Assembly: GCA_963733945.1 (NCBI GenBank)
Contig: CAVTFD010000011.1
Coordinates: 248,001-312,000, forward strand
Source of the DNA: AP-15 sp963733945
GTDB lineage: Bacteria; Pseudomonadota; Alphaproteobacteria; ATCC43930; CGMCC-115725
Length of the DNA stretch: 64,000 bases
Reading direction: 5' to 3'
Below the pieces are notes generated by a model, which made no database searches, was not told where the DNA came from, and worked only from the letters and a program-made list of their open reading frames with translations. Shown piece by piece: positions 46,999 to 54,363 of this stretch (its first letter is position 1; every line of letters starts with the position of its first letter). The translations under genes were made by a program, and so were the position numbers.

Positions 46999-49017
46999 CT
47001 AATTGGCGAGGTTGGTGGCCAGTTTTTCGGGGTCGGTCAGTGGCAGCGAGCACACCGGCCCCTCGCATACATAGGCGGCGGCGCGATCGTCTACGAGGCC
47101 CTTGCCGTGCGCTGGATGATCGGCCGGCAACTCGCCTCTCGGCGGCAGCGAAAGAACCACCCGGTTCGGCAGCGAAGCGCTGTAAACTGCGCAGTGCAGG
47201 GCATCGAATGCCGCGTCGCCGGGTTCGCCGACAATCACGATCTGCAACGGCTCGGCCAGCACTTCAGCGTTATTGAGCAGCGTCGCCAGCGGAAAGAAAT
47301 TGCGCACGAGTTCCCCGGAAAACGTCTCGATGATCGCTTCGGCGCGGCGGCGATAAGCATCGTCGCCGGTTAGGATCGCGAGCCTGGTCAGCACCCCGAC
47401 CAGAGTGCCGTTGCCGGCCGGGACGGCCGAATCGGCAGCAGTCTTCGCGCGGGCGATCAGCGCCTCGGTGTCGTCGGCCGAAAAGAAATACCCGCCGCCC
47501 GCCGTGTCCCAATAGTGACGGTCCAGGATCGTCACCCAATCGCGCACCTGCACGAGAAGACGGTCGTCGCTGGTCGCTTCGTAAAGCGACAGCGCGGCGC
47601 GGCAGAGATTGGCGTAATCGTCGACGCTGGCCGGATGGCGGGCACGGTTTTCTCGCCAGCTATGCAGCAGGCGCCCATTCGGTTCGGTCATCTGCCGACA
47701 GGCAAAGTCGAAGGCGGCGCGCGCGGTTTCGATCCAATCCGGGCGGTTGAAAACGAGGCCCGCATTGGCCATCGCCGCGATCATCAGCCCGTTCCAATCG
47801 GCGAGCACCTTGTCGTCCCAGCCGGGTCGCACTCGCACCCCGCGTGTCTTGAACAGCAGGTCTCGGCATAGCGTCAGCTCGCGTTCGGTCTCGGGATTTG
47901 CCATCACCGGCGAGTTTATCCGGTTGAGGATCGTGTGACCCTCCCAATTGCCCGCTGGCGTTACGTCGTAAAAGCTCTTGAATAGAGGTGCGCGATCGCC
48001 CAACACCGCATCGATCTCGGCCTCTGACCAGACGTAGAATTTGCCCTCTTCGTGCTCGCTGTCGGCGTCCAGACTGCTCGCAAAACCGCCTCCGAGCGTC
48101 CGCATCTCACGGGCGACCCAGCCCACCGTTTCGTCGATCCGCTGTCGATAGAGCGGGCTCTTGGTCTCCTGCCACACGAGGGTTAACAGATCGATCAACT
48201 CGGCGTTGTCGTAGAGCATCTTTTCGAAATGCGGCGCTAGCCAGCGCGCGTCGGTCGAATAGCGGGCGAAGCCGCCGCCCAGATGGTCATAAATGCCGCC
48301 CTGGCACATCGCGTCGAGAGCCTTTGTTACGGCGTCGCGGTAGGGTGTGCTGTGGGTGCGTTTCCAGGCCCGCCAAAACAATTCGAGGATCGCACATTGC
48401 GGGAACTTGGGCGCGGTGCCGATACCGCCATGGATCTGGTCGATCTCACGCAACAGCCGCTCGGCGATCGGGTCGAGCTGTTGGCGCAGGATGGCGCCGC
48501 CTTGCCGCGGCTGGCCGAGCCGCTGCAGCGCCTCGCGCAAGACGACGACATTTTTCGCTACATCATCGCGTTTGCCGGCGTAGGCCTCGCTGATCGCCTC
48601 GAGCACTTGCGGAAATCCAGGCCGTCCCCAGCGTTGATCGGGCGGGAAATAGGTCCCGCCCCAAAACGGTTCGCCGTCAGGGGTCAGGAACATCGTCAGC
48701 GGCCAACCACCCTGCTCACCCATCAACGCCAGCGCGTGCTGATAGATCTGGTCGAGGTCGGGCCGCTCCTCGCGGTCGACTTTGATGTTGACGAACAGCC
48801 GGTTCATCGTCGCCGCGATCTCAGGGTCTTCGAAGCTCTCTCGGGCCATGACATGGCACCAGTGACAGGCCGCGTAGCCGACTGACAGCAGGATCGGCTT
48901 GCCGGCCGCTTTGGCTGCTTCCAACGCGGTTTGACCCCAAGGCTGCCAGTGAACAGGATTGTCGCGGTGCTGGAGAAGGTAAGGGCTCGTTTCCTCGCCA
49001 AGGCGGTTGCGCTCCAT
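46999..49017 (-). CDS. DUF255 thioredoxin-domain protein (YyaL/SPATA20 family)
   Basis: A 672-residue protein of the YyaL family. The N-terminal thioredoxin-like domain opens NRLGEETSPYLLQHRDNPV and carries the CHWC-type motif YAACHWCHVMARESFED; a six-hairpin glycosidase-like barrel follows (YDHLGGGFARYSTDARWLAPHFEKMLYDNA in parts). The cellular role is unclear; relatives are linked to thiol redox or sugar epimerase-like folds. ATG 49017 follows GCAGGAGCC. Confidence 0.9.
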   Translation of the reverse strand: MERNRLGEETSPYLLQHRDNPVHWQPWGQTALEAAKAAGKPILLSVGYAACHWCHVMARESFEDPEIAATMNRLFVNIKVDREERPDLDQIYQHALALMGEQGGWPLTMFLTPDGEPFWGGTYFPPDQRWGRPGFPQVLEAISEAYAGKRDDVAKNVVVLREALQRLGQPRQGGAILRQQLDPIAERLLREIDQIHGGIGTAPKFPQCAILELFWRAWKRTHSTPYRDAVTKALDAMCQGGIYDHLGGGFARYSTDARWLAPHFEKMLYDNAELIDLLTLVWQETKSPLYRQRIDETVGWVAREMRTLGGGFASSLDADSEHEEGKFYVWSEAEIDAVLGDRAPLFKSFYDVTPAGNWEGHTILNRINSPVMANPETERELTLCRDLLFKTRGVRVRPGWDDKVLADWNGLMIAAMANAGLVFNRPDWIETARAAFDFACRQMTEPNGRLLHSWRENRARHPASVDDYANLCRAALSLYEATSDDRLLVQVRDWVTILDRHYWDTAGGGYFFSADDTEALIARAKTAADSAVPAGNGTLVGVLTRLAILTGDDAYRRRAEAIIETFSGELVRNFFPLATLLNNAEVLAEPLQIVIVGEPGDAAFDALHCAVYSASLPNRVVLSLPPRGELPADHPAHGKGLVDDRAAAYVCEGPVCSLPLTDPEKLATNLAN

Positions 49018-49166
49018 TGCGGCTCCTGCGATGCAGATAGTCGGGGCTAGGGCAGCGGATGCATTTGCCCTCTATGCCGCGACCGGTTAGGCTCGGTACT
49101 CTACTCTCACCACGGCGGTCTGCGTCATTCACCCCGCCGCGCGCTACCCAAACCGGAGAAACGACA

Positions 49167-49538
49167 ATGGCAGACGCACCCGGAGATCCGCGGCTCTTCT
49201 ACACGCGCCATATTTTCATGTGCAACAATGTGCGGCCGGACGGTCATCCGCGTGGCTGCTGCATGGCCCGCTCCGAGGCCGGCGGAGGAGTGGACAAGTT
49301 GCGCGCCTATATGCGCGAGAGGGCGCGCGCGGCCGGTGTCGAGAACATTCGCCCCAACGCCGCGGGCTGTCTCGACCGCTGCGAATTCGGCCCGAACATG
49401 GTCATCTACCCCGAGGGGGTGTGGTACCATTACGAAACCACCGAAGACATCGATGAGATTGTGCAGAAGCATCTGGTCGAGGGCGGTCGCGTCGAACGGC
49501 TGATGCTGCAGCCCGACCAGAAGCCGCCGGCGCACTGA
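49167..49538 (+). CDS. Thioredoxin-like [2Fe-2S] ferredoxin
   Basis: A 123-residue (2Fe-2S) ferredoxin-domain protein of the thioredoxin-like type. Cluster cysteines are in HIFMCNNVRPDGHPRGCC and GCLDRCEFGPNMVIYPEG. Close relatives are abundant in alphaproteobacteria and lie next to mnmE, as here. The ATG 49167 follows CGGAGAAACGACA. Its TGA lies 15 bases before the presumed mnmE start. Confidence 0.9.
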   Translation: MADAPGDPRLFYTRHIFMCNNVRPDGHPRGCCMARSEAGGGVDKLRAYMRERARAAGVENIRPNAAGCLDRCEFGPNMVIYPEGVWYHYETTEDIDEIVQKHLVEGGRVERLMLQPDQKPPAH

Positions 49539-49552
49539 CGGCTGCCGCGCTC

Positions 49553-51112
49553 ACGACTGACACCATTTTCGCCCCGGCGACAGCGGCAGGGCGCGCCGCG
49601 ATCGCCATCTTGCGGCTATCGGGACCCGACACCGCAAAGGCCGTCTCGCTGGTGGCCGGTGGGTTGCCGCCGCCGCGATCGGTCCGGCGCAGACGGTTTG
49701 TCAACCCGGCGAACGGCGAGCTGCTAGACGACGGATTGGTGCTGTGGTTCCCGGTGCCGAACAGCGCCACCGGCGAGGATGTCGCCGAGTTTCACGTGCA
49801 CGGCAGCCGTGCCGTGCTCGCTGCACTCATCGAGGTACTGAGCCGGCTCGGGCTGCGCCTCGCTGAGCCCGGGGAGTTCACCCGTCGCGCGTTTCTGAAC
49901 GGCAAGCTCGACCTTACTCAGGCCGAGGCGGTCGCCGACTTGGCTGCGGCCGAGACCGAAGCTCAGCGCCGCCAGGCGTTGCGCCAGCTCGACGGCGCGC
50001 TCGGCGGCCTTTATCGCGACTGGTCGCGCCGTCTGACTCATATCCTCGCCCATCTCGAAGCCGCAATTGATTTCCCCGACGAAGATCTGCCGCCGGAAAT
50101 CGAAGACCGCATCCGCGTTGAGACGGGCGATCTCGCCGCCGAAATTAACGGCCATCTCGCCGACGGCCATCGCGGCGAAAGGCTGCGCGACGGCATCAGC
50201 GTCGCGATCATCGGCCCCCCCAACGCCGGCAAGTCCAGCCTGCTGAACCGGATCGCCCGGCGAGAAGCGGCGATCACCTCTCCGATCGCCGGCACCACTC
50301 GCGACATCGTCGAGGTCGCGATCGACCTTGGCGGCTATCCGATTGTTCTCGCCGACACGGCGGGCTTGCGCGCCAGCGGCGACGCCATCGAGCAGGAAGG
50401 ATTGCGCCGGGCCTTGCGCCGCGCCGAGCAAGCCGCGATCCGGCTTTTCGTATTCGACGCGTGCCACCCCGCCGAAGCTGCCGGCGCCGCTGCCTGGCCC
50501 GGCCCTGACACTATCCTCGTCGCCAACAAGATCGACCTGTTGGCGCGAGCTTCAGCCCACCCCGCTTCGCCCGTGGCGGGACCGGAGGGGGAGAACGAGA
50601 CAGGTTTGAGGGTGAGGTACGCGCCGCCAAAAACCGTCATGCCCGGACTTGATCCGGGCATCTACGGGGCGACGGGTGATCTGGGGGGGCGCGAGGAAGG
50701 CCTGGATAGCCGGGACAAGCCCGGCCATGACGGCAGTAGGTTGTCGTTGTCGACAGAGCCTTTTTTCCCTCCGATAGCAGGAGAGGAAATGGCCGTGCCA
50801 ACCGGAAGCGCGGGAGCGGCGATCCCGGTCTCGGCTCTGACCAGCGCAGGGCTCGACGCACTGCTGGCAGCTCTTGCCGATCGCATTGCCCAAGCCTATC
50901 GGATCGAAGCCCCGGTTCTGACCCGCGCCCGCCACCGCCAGTCGCTCGAAGAGGCCGCAGCGTCGCTGCACCGCGCCCGCGAGGCGACCCTTCCTGAATT
51001 ACAGGCCGAAGACCTTCGCCTCGCGTTGCGCAGCCTCGGCCGGATCACCGGCACGGTCGATGTCGAGGATCTGCTCGACGTGATCTTCCGCGACTTCTGC
51101 ATCGGCAAGTGA
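49553..51112 (+). CDS. mnmE: tRNA modification GTPase MnmE with a repeat-derived insertion
   Basis: With MnmG it modifies U34 of tRNAs. Marks: FHVHGSRAVLAALIE, GEFTRRAFLNGKLDLTQAEA in the N-domain, G1 GPPNAGKSS, G2 with TTRDI, G3 DTAGLR, G4 NKIDLL and the C-terminal CIGK. Two oddities. First, the family start reads TTDTIFAPATAAGRAAIAIL (frame start ACG at 49553); no ATG, GTG or TTG stands there, and the next, TTG 49610, would cut 19 conserved residues. Second, about 85 extra residues lie between G4 and PVSALTSAGLDAL, encoded by a palindromic repeat (50634-50734) and flanking sequence, making about 519 residues instead of about 440. Confidence 0.92.
   Translation, partial: TTDTIFAPATAAGRAAIAILRLSGPDTAKAVSLVAGGLPPPRSVRRRRFVNPANGELLDDGLVLWFPVPNSATGEDVAEFHVHGSRAVLAALIEVLSRLGLRLAEPGEFTRRAFLNGKLDLTQAEAVADLAAAETEAQRRQALRQLDGALGGLYRDWSRRLTHILAHLEAAIDFPDEDLPPEIEDRIRVETGDLAAEINGHLADGHRGERLRDGISVAIIGPPNAGKSSLLNRIARREAAITSPIAGTTRDIVEVAIDLGGYPIVLADTAGLRASGDAIEQEGLRRALRRAEQAAIRLFVFDACHPAEAAGAAAWPGPDTILVANKIDLLARASAHPASPVAGPEGENETGLRVRYAPPKTVMPGLDPGIYGATGDLGGREEGLDSRDKPGHDGSRLSLSTEPFFPPIAGEEMAVPTGSAGAAIPVSALTSAGLDALLAALADRIAQAYRIEAPVLTRARHRQSLEEAAASLHRAREATLPELQAEDLRLALRSLGRITGTVDVEDLLDVIFRDFCIGK
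50634..50734. repeat. Palindromic intergenic-type repeat inserted in-frame in mnmE
   Basis: The left arm CCGTCATGCCCGGACTTGAT... (50634-50667) and right arm ...GACAAGCCCGGCCATGACGG (50701-50733) are imperfect inverted copies about 34 bases long. Translated, they give VMPGLDPGI and DSRDKPGHDG, the hallmark readings of a dispersed alphaproteobacterial palindromic element normally found between genes. The element is in-frame here and lies in a surface loop of the G domain after the NKID motif. A related pair of palindromes occurs at 63095-63177. Confidence 0.8.
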
Positions 51113-51202
51113 CGGAATTATGGAGCTGTCTCACCCGCGCAAGGGTGCGCGTCAGTTCAGTTTGTGCTTTAAGTTTTCTCTCGGAACGGGAAACGGGAGA
51201 AA

Positions 51203-52063
51203 ATGGCCGTGCCGCGCGCGCGCCTTCTCCATGTATGCATTTTGAATATAGCGGCCAATCCGCATCCGGAGGGAATCTACATTAGCCTCCTGAGGAGGGG
51301 CGCGGATTTCATGGTTCATGCTCGGGGCAGCGACTATGCCAAAATCACCGCGCCAGAGCGTGAAATGCGGAGGGGGCTTGGCCGGTACTATATCGGCCGA
51401 ATTCTGATATGGACGGAGATAGATCTCAAGGGACGATGGCTCGATACCACTAAGGATGAGGAATTAAGCCAAGAGATAAAAGACGCCATTCAGATACCAG
51501 CAACAGCAAAACCGAATTATCGTTCTTTCAGTTATGCCTTTGATAATGAACGGCATCTGCTATATTATGAAACTCGCAACGAATTTGCCCAAACTCTCGG
51601 ACCATCTATTGCCAAGCGTATATTTGTTGGCATTTTGTCGAGCGAATTACAAGGACCCGGTACGCCTGAAACTGAGGTAACGATAGTACCAGAAAGGGAT
51701 GCGGTAGATAAAATACTTACTCTATCTAGGCTTCGTACTCTATATATTAGATTAGTCCGTCCAAATCCGGACATTTCAGATGAAGCGCGTCAGCGGATCT
51801 TGGGGCAATTGTCTGATATGAATGCCAGGAGAGAAGAGCTTACCATTTACAAGGAAGCGGATGCCGTTGCCTTGACGCCCACACCGGACATCGAGGAATT
51901 GGCCGGCGTAGCCGCGGAGAATGGTGAGGCCCGTGGAGAGGGTCGGGATGCAAATGGACGCAAGCTTGAGGTCTCGACTGGCGATTTTCCGCAGAAGCTT
52001 TATTTGGGTATGGACCGGGGTCCGACGTTCTTGGCTCGCCTTCTGTCAACATTGCGTCGGTGA
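51203..52063 (+). CDS. Atypical ORF, possibly DUF4747-like
   Basis: A 286-residue protein with AT-ending codons and strings like AAAATACTTACTCTATCTAG, quite unlike flanking genes, so probably acquired. N-terminus: LLHVCILNIAANPHPEGIYISLL; middle: IGRILIWTEIDLKGRWLDT, KPNYRSFSYAFDNERHLLYYE, and AKRIFVGIL. These remind me of DUF4747 proteins, but I cannot verify it. No membrane segment or signal. The start ATG follows ACGGGAGAAA. A membrane-protein ORF overlaps its 3' end, so the pair is probably a unit. Confidence 0.65.
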   Translation: MAVPRARLLHVCILNIAANPHPEGIYISLLRRGADFMVHARGSDYAKITAPEREMRRGLGRYYIGRILIWTEIDLKGRWLDTTKDEELSQEIKDAIQIPATAKPNYRSFSYAFDNERHLLYYETRNEFAQTLGPSIAKRIFVGILSSELQGPGTPETEVTIVPERDAVDKILTLSRLRTLYIRLVRPNPDISDEARQRILGQLSDMNARREELTIYKEADAVALTPTPDIEELAGVAAENGEARGEGRDANGRKLEVSTGDFPQKLYLGMDRGPTFLARLLSTLRR

Positions 52064-52571
52064 TCAATGGAACACACTGCTATCTGCCCTTAGGGAGTAT
52101 TGGGGCGTCTATGGAGGATGGCGCGCCTTCTGGGGTTCGCCTGTGTTGTGGACTGCATTTTTGATAACCATCATATTATATCCATTCTGGAAAGATGGTG
52201 ACTGGGCGGGCGCTTCCATATCCATCTTACCCAGCGTATTGGGGTTATCCATCGGCGCTATGGCGATAATATTAGCATTCCCTACTACAAGGATCTTTCA
52301 TTTGCTCGTGGAGGGGGGAAGGACAGATTCATTTTATTTAGATTTATCGTCTCGTTTAACTCATTTTATCTTAATACAGATATTGGCGCTAACACTCGCT
52401 TTGCTCGGCAAGGGATACAAATACGTCATATTATCGTTTATCGGATGCTGGTCATTAATGTATGCAATCTTTACCGCCGGGGTCATTTCACTAACGCTGT
52501 TCGGGGTTGCTCAGATATATAATCATCCTGGAGCACAGGGCAAAAACGGGACTCCTCGACGGAATGATTAA
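51954..52571 (+). CDS. Atypical small membrane protein paired with the preceding ORF
   Basis: The open frame overlaps the upstream gene; the part beyond it encodes about 170 residues with four hydrophobic helices (VLWTAFLITIILYPF, SILPSVLGLSIGAMAIILAF, FILIQILALTLALLG, and LMYAIFTAGVISLTLFGVA) and a short basic tail. Start uncertain: ATG 51954 inside the previous gene, or a GTG near 52142 at the first helix. AT-rich codon use matches its partner. A soluble protein plus a four-helix membrane protein is a layout seen in defence or toxin modules, but nothing here proves such a role. Confidence 0.55.
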   Translation: MDASLRSRLAIFRRSFIWVWTGVRRSWLAFCQHCVGDQWNTLLSALREYWGVYGGWRAFWGSPVLWTAFLITIILYPFWKDGDWAGASISILPSVLGLSIGAMAIILAFPTTRIFHLLVEGGRTDSFYLDLSSRLTHFILIQILALTLALLGKGYKYVILSFIGCWSLMYAIFTAGVISLTLFGVAQIYNHPGAQGKNGTPRRND

Positions 52572-52575
52572 GGGT

Positions 52576-52613
52576 CACCGAGGTGGACGTTATGTACGTC
52601 GATCACCTCGGTG
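52576..52613. repeat. Perfect inverted repeat behind the two-gene cassette
   Basis: CACCGAGGTG (52576-52585) and CACCTCGGTG (52604-52613) are exact inverted copies, with an inner GACG/CGTC pair (52586-52589, 52597-52600) enclosing TTATGTA. The structure starts 5 bases after the stop of the membrane ORF. No T-run follows, so it is either a factor-dependent terminator structure or an element end. The rest of 52614-52939 holds only short unconvincing ORFs. Confidence 0.7.
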
Positions 52614-52939
52614 CCATGCGCCGGAGGAAGAAGACTGCTGAGAAGCCGCCTCAGGCGATTTTGTTGACGATTTTGCGGTTAGTATCGTTCACGCTGATGG
52701 CTGCGAGCCGGTCGACAAGAATCCCGCCATCCTTCCCAAGGGCAGTGGGAGCCACTAGGCACCGGACATCCTCCGGGAGATTTGGCGAGCCGCTTACGGC
52801 CCTCGATCTTGCTCGCCTAGACGATCCATAGCAGCCTTTCCAGGCAGAGAAACCCGGTGGTGGCCTACGATCGGGCGATGAGCTGGCCGGGGAAATGGCG
52901 CTTGCTATCCCCTTGAATGGCCGCATATCAGGTCGCTTC

Positions 52940-53155
52940 CTAATCGTCTGATTCGATCGTCAGGGTTTCCTTTGGCAGCACCCCGCCGCGCGTTAAATCA
53001 TCAAGCTCCCGAAGTATGAGGTATCTGGCTACCTCCGTCGGATTGCTTCCATAGCGGCTCATGTTTTTGACGAGCCATTGCAGGGAAGCATAGGCATCGG
53101 CGGGAAGCCAAGGCTTCACCTGTCGAGGAGGTTGTTCCGGTGATGGGCGTGGCAT
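52940..53155 (-). CDS. Small ORF, possible ribbon-helix-helix-like antitoxin/regulator
   Basis: A 71-residue minus-strand ORF: MPRPSPEQPPRQVKPWLPAD, then a helical part YASLQWLVKNMSRYGSNPTEVARYLILRELDDL (in parts), then an acidic end. The strand followed by two helices with TEVARYLILREL resembles an Arc/ParD-like ribbon-helix-helix, which would suit a self-regulating antitoxin. There is a palindrome directly upstream of the ATG. No toxin partner is evident; a 91-residue frame follows at 52926-52651 but lacks recognised features. Confidence 0.4.
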   Translation of the reverse strand: MPRPSPEQPPRQVKPWLPADAYASLQWLVKNMSRYGSNPTEVARYLILRELDDLTRGGVLPKETLTIESDD

Positions 53156-53156
53156 G

Positions 53157-53186
53157 AGGCCCTAAATAGGCCCTAAAAAGGGCCTT
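53157..53186. promoter_or_regulatory. Direct repeat plus palindrome upstream of the 71-residue ORF
   Basis: AGGCCCTAAA occurs twice (53157-53166 and 53168-53177) and the second copy forms a palindrome GGCCCT-AAAA-AGGGCC (53169-53184). It lies within 30 bases upstream of the minus-strand ATG at 53155, where an operator for an autoregulator would lie. Confidence 0.45.
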
Positions 53187-53333
53187 GACCATCGCTGCCG
53201 TTGTGGCGCACGATGTGCGTGCGCAAAACGGCGCAAAAAAAGCGGCCCCGGAGGGCCGCAAAGTAGGGGAAGAAGTGACATGTTCCTGTCCCGTCGTCGG
53301 CTGGCTTAGAGCCGCGGCGGGTGTCTGTAGTGA

Positions 53334-53398
53334 CTACGAACCGACTCCCATCGGTCGTAGCGATACCTCAGGTAAGACCGCACAAACACGGTCTTACC
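53334..53398. repeat. Two adjacent stem-loops in a gene-free region
   Basis: CTACGAACCGA (53334-53344) with TCGGTCGTAG (53351-53360) makes an imperfect hairpin. Ten bases on, GGTAAGACCG (53371-53380) and CGGTCTTACC (53389-53398) form a perfect 10-bp stem around CACAAACA. Neither has a T-run. The gene-free interval 53187-53555 also has a GCGGCC/GGCCGC stem near 53251. Together they suggest a structured RNA or a protein-binding region beside parS. Confidence 0.6.
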
Positions 53399-53555
53399 AT
53401 CGGTATAGTGATCGGCACTCGTTGTTAACCTCCTTCCCGGAGCCCATTGCTCCGCCCGTTTCAGAGCGCCGGGTATCCCCGGTCAGGAAAGGTGATGGAC
53501 GAGCATCGATCGCCGGGCACGAAAAAGCGGGACGATGAGACAGGACGCGCCGCGG

Positions 53556-53571
53556 TGTTTCACGTGAAACC
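53556..53571. other. parS: parS site (copy 1)
   Basis: TGTTTCACGTGAAACC matches the ParB-binding palindrome TGTTTCACGTGAAACA at 15 of 16 positions, including the full 14-base core. It lies 37 bases before the ATG of the broken mnmG copy and about 4 kb from parA-parB. Confidence 0.93.
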
Positions 53572-53608
53572 TCGACACGTCTGACCAGGCTCCATACATT
53601 CGGCGGCC

Positions 53609-53980
53609 ATGAATGAGATTTTCGGGCGTTACGACGTCGTCGTGGTCGGCGGCGGGCATGCGGGGTGCGAGGCGGCGGCCGCCTCGGCGCGGTTGGGCGC
53701 GCGCACCTTGCTGCTGACCCATAAGCGGGCGGGCTCGGCAAGGGGCATCTGGTGCGCGAAATCGACGCGCTCGATGGCGTCATGGCACGCGCGATCGATC
53801 GGGCCGGGATCCAGTTCCGTATTCTGAACCGCAGCAAGGGCGCGGCGGTACGCGGGCCGCGCGCCCAGGCCGACCGCAAGCTCTATCGCCGGGCGATCGG
53901 CGAATTGCTGGCCGAAACCGCCGGCCTCGACATCGCCGCGGGCGCGGCCGAGGATCTGTCGCTCGACCGCGATAGCAGGC
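53609..53980 (+). pseudogene. Truncated duplicate of the mnmG 5' region
   Basis: It begins MNEIFGRYDVVVVGGGHAGCEAAAA, nearly identical to the intact mnmG at 54364. A 37-base deletion between two GCGGGC repeats shifts the frame after THKRA; the rest of the first ~150 codons is still close to the intact copy in the shifted frame (LDGVMARAIDRAGIQFRILN). Similarity ends near 53980. Together with its parS site it is a decayed tandem duplication. Confidence 0.9.
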
Positions 53981-54310
53981 GTAGAGCGGAACAGCGAAGC
54001 GCATCCGCCACTTCCCCATAAGACCGTCTTGGTTGCGACCGTTCGGCGCGGCCGTCCGACAGGTTCTCCGGATCATCGCGAGCGCTTGAGGTCGGGATAC
54101 CCTTCTCTCAACCTGCTCTACGGGCGCTGTTGTTAAGATGGCACTAAATCCTTGACATTTGGGCACGCTTCTGTAAATAGGACGGTGGCATCCGCGACGC
54201 TGCCGAAGTGGTGAAAGCATCGAGGGGCGTCGGGCGAGAGCTTGCCCGCGGAGCTGCTCGCTGAAAATTCGCTGCAAATATCAGCAAAAGCAGCGAACCG
54301 GGGGTTGGTG
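53981..54310. other. Spacer between duplicated mnmG copies
   Basis: About 330 bases with no gene I can support. It follows the breakpoint of the truncated copy and precedes the second parS. The end (54260-54300) is AT-richer and may carry the mnmG promoter. No repeat or RNA was recognised. Confidence 0.4.
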
Positions 54311-54326
54311 TGTTTCACGTGAAACC
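54311..54326. other. parS: parS site (copy 2)
   Basis: TGTTTCACGTGAAACC, identical to copy 1 over 16 bases, and the following ~25 bases (CTCGACACGTCTGACCAGGC...) are identical too, so the two sites belong to the same duplication. It lies 37 bases before the intact mnmG start. Confidence 0.93.
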
Positions 54327-54363
54327 TCGACACGTCTGACCAGGCTCCATACATTCCGCGGCC

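Noticed and set aside
52583..52831. 82-residue plus-strand frame after the cassette
   Set aside because: Overlaps the inverted repeat and lacks a ribosome-binding site; likely chance.
52651..52926. 91-residue minus-strand frame after the RHH-like ORF
   Set aside because: No recognisable domain, weak start, and N-terminus looks like random high-GC translation; only its last 40 residues look protein-like.
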